Below, piece after piece: positions 14,993 to 15,000 of a stretch of DNA of 15,000 nucleotides (the first letter of the stretch is position 1; each line of letters starts with the position of its first letter). A program made the position numbers and the translations under genes. The notes beneath the pieces were generated by a model that was not told the DNA's origin, searched no databases, and saw only the letters and a list, made by a program, of their open reading frames with translations. This stretch comes from Monoplex corrugatus (Eukaryota; Mollusca; Gastropoda; Littorinimorpha; Ranellidae). Location: NCBI GenBank assembly GCA_030674185.1, contig CM060314.1:17948587-17963586 (forward strand), written 5' to 3'.

Positions 14993-15000
14993 ATATACAT

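Overview
This window looks like non-coding, repeat-dense eukaryotic DNA, most likely from a mollusc and probably a gastropod. That assignment is inference. It rests on several tRNA-headed SINEs with textbook A and B boxes, on remnants of non-LTR retrotransposons (LINEs), on very long GT/CA, GA/CT, GATA-like and GAT microsatellites, and on SINE bodies and tails that resemble common gastropod repeats as I remember them. Nothing points to a prokaryote: there are no operons, ribosome-binding sites or dense coding. I found no intact gene. Nearly every long open frame is a translation of a microsatellite or minisatellite.

Layout. Positions 1-620 hold a plus-strand SINE next to a decayed copy of a repeat called P below. 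Positions 840-1290 are a GAA/GAACAA purine tract. Positions 1541-2990 are a run of GT, GACA, GA, CT and CA microsatellites around short unassigned spacers. Positions 2991-3876 show nothing recognisable. Positions 3877-4105 are the 3' end of a LINE whose tail has grown into a long GAT tract, followed by a minus-strand SINE at 4203-4401.

From about 4500 to the end, most of the window is a diverged segmental repeat. I name its modules P (body A, microsatellite, bodies B and C), Q (an old SINE, a 27/28-bp minisatellite and unique sequence) and J (a short joiner). The order is P1-Q1-J1-P2 followed by P3-Q2-J2-P4. P2 runs directly into P3 with no Q-J between them. Copy II carries three later insertions that copy I lacks: a 627-bp SINE-like element at 10733-11359, a LINE-tailed composite at 12344-13142, and a SINE at 13304-13557. 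Each has a recognisable target-site duplication, and copy I supplies the matching empty site. Copy I has its own changes: an inserted poly(T)-associated element near 5741-5885 and a strong expansion of the minisatellite to a 55-bp higher-order array (6686-7014).

The most interesting unexplained signal is that parts of P keep the same reading frame and similar peptides in several copies. One block in body C has an acceptor-like pyrimidine-AG in the same phase in all three copies. This could mean that P is a decayed, tandemly duplicated gene fragment or an unclassified transposon. It could also be ordinary nucleotide similarity. No functional novel system can be demonstrated from this sequence alone.
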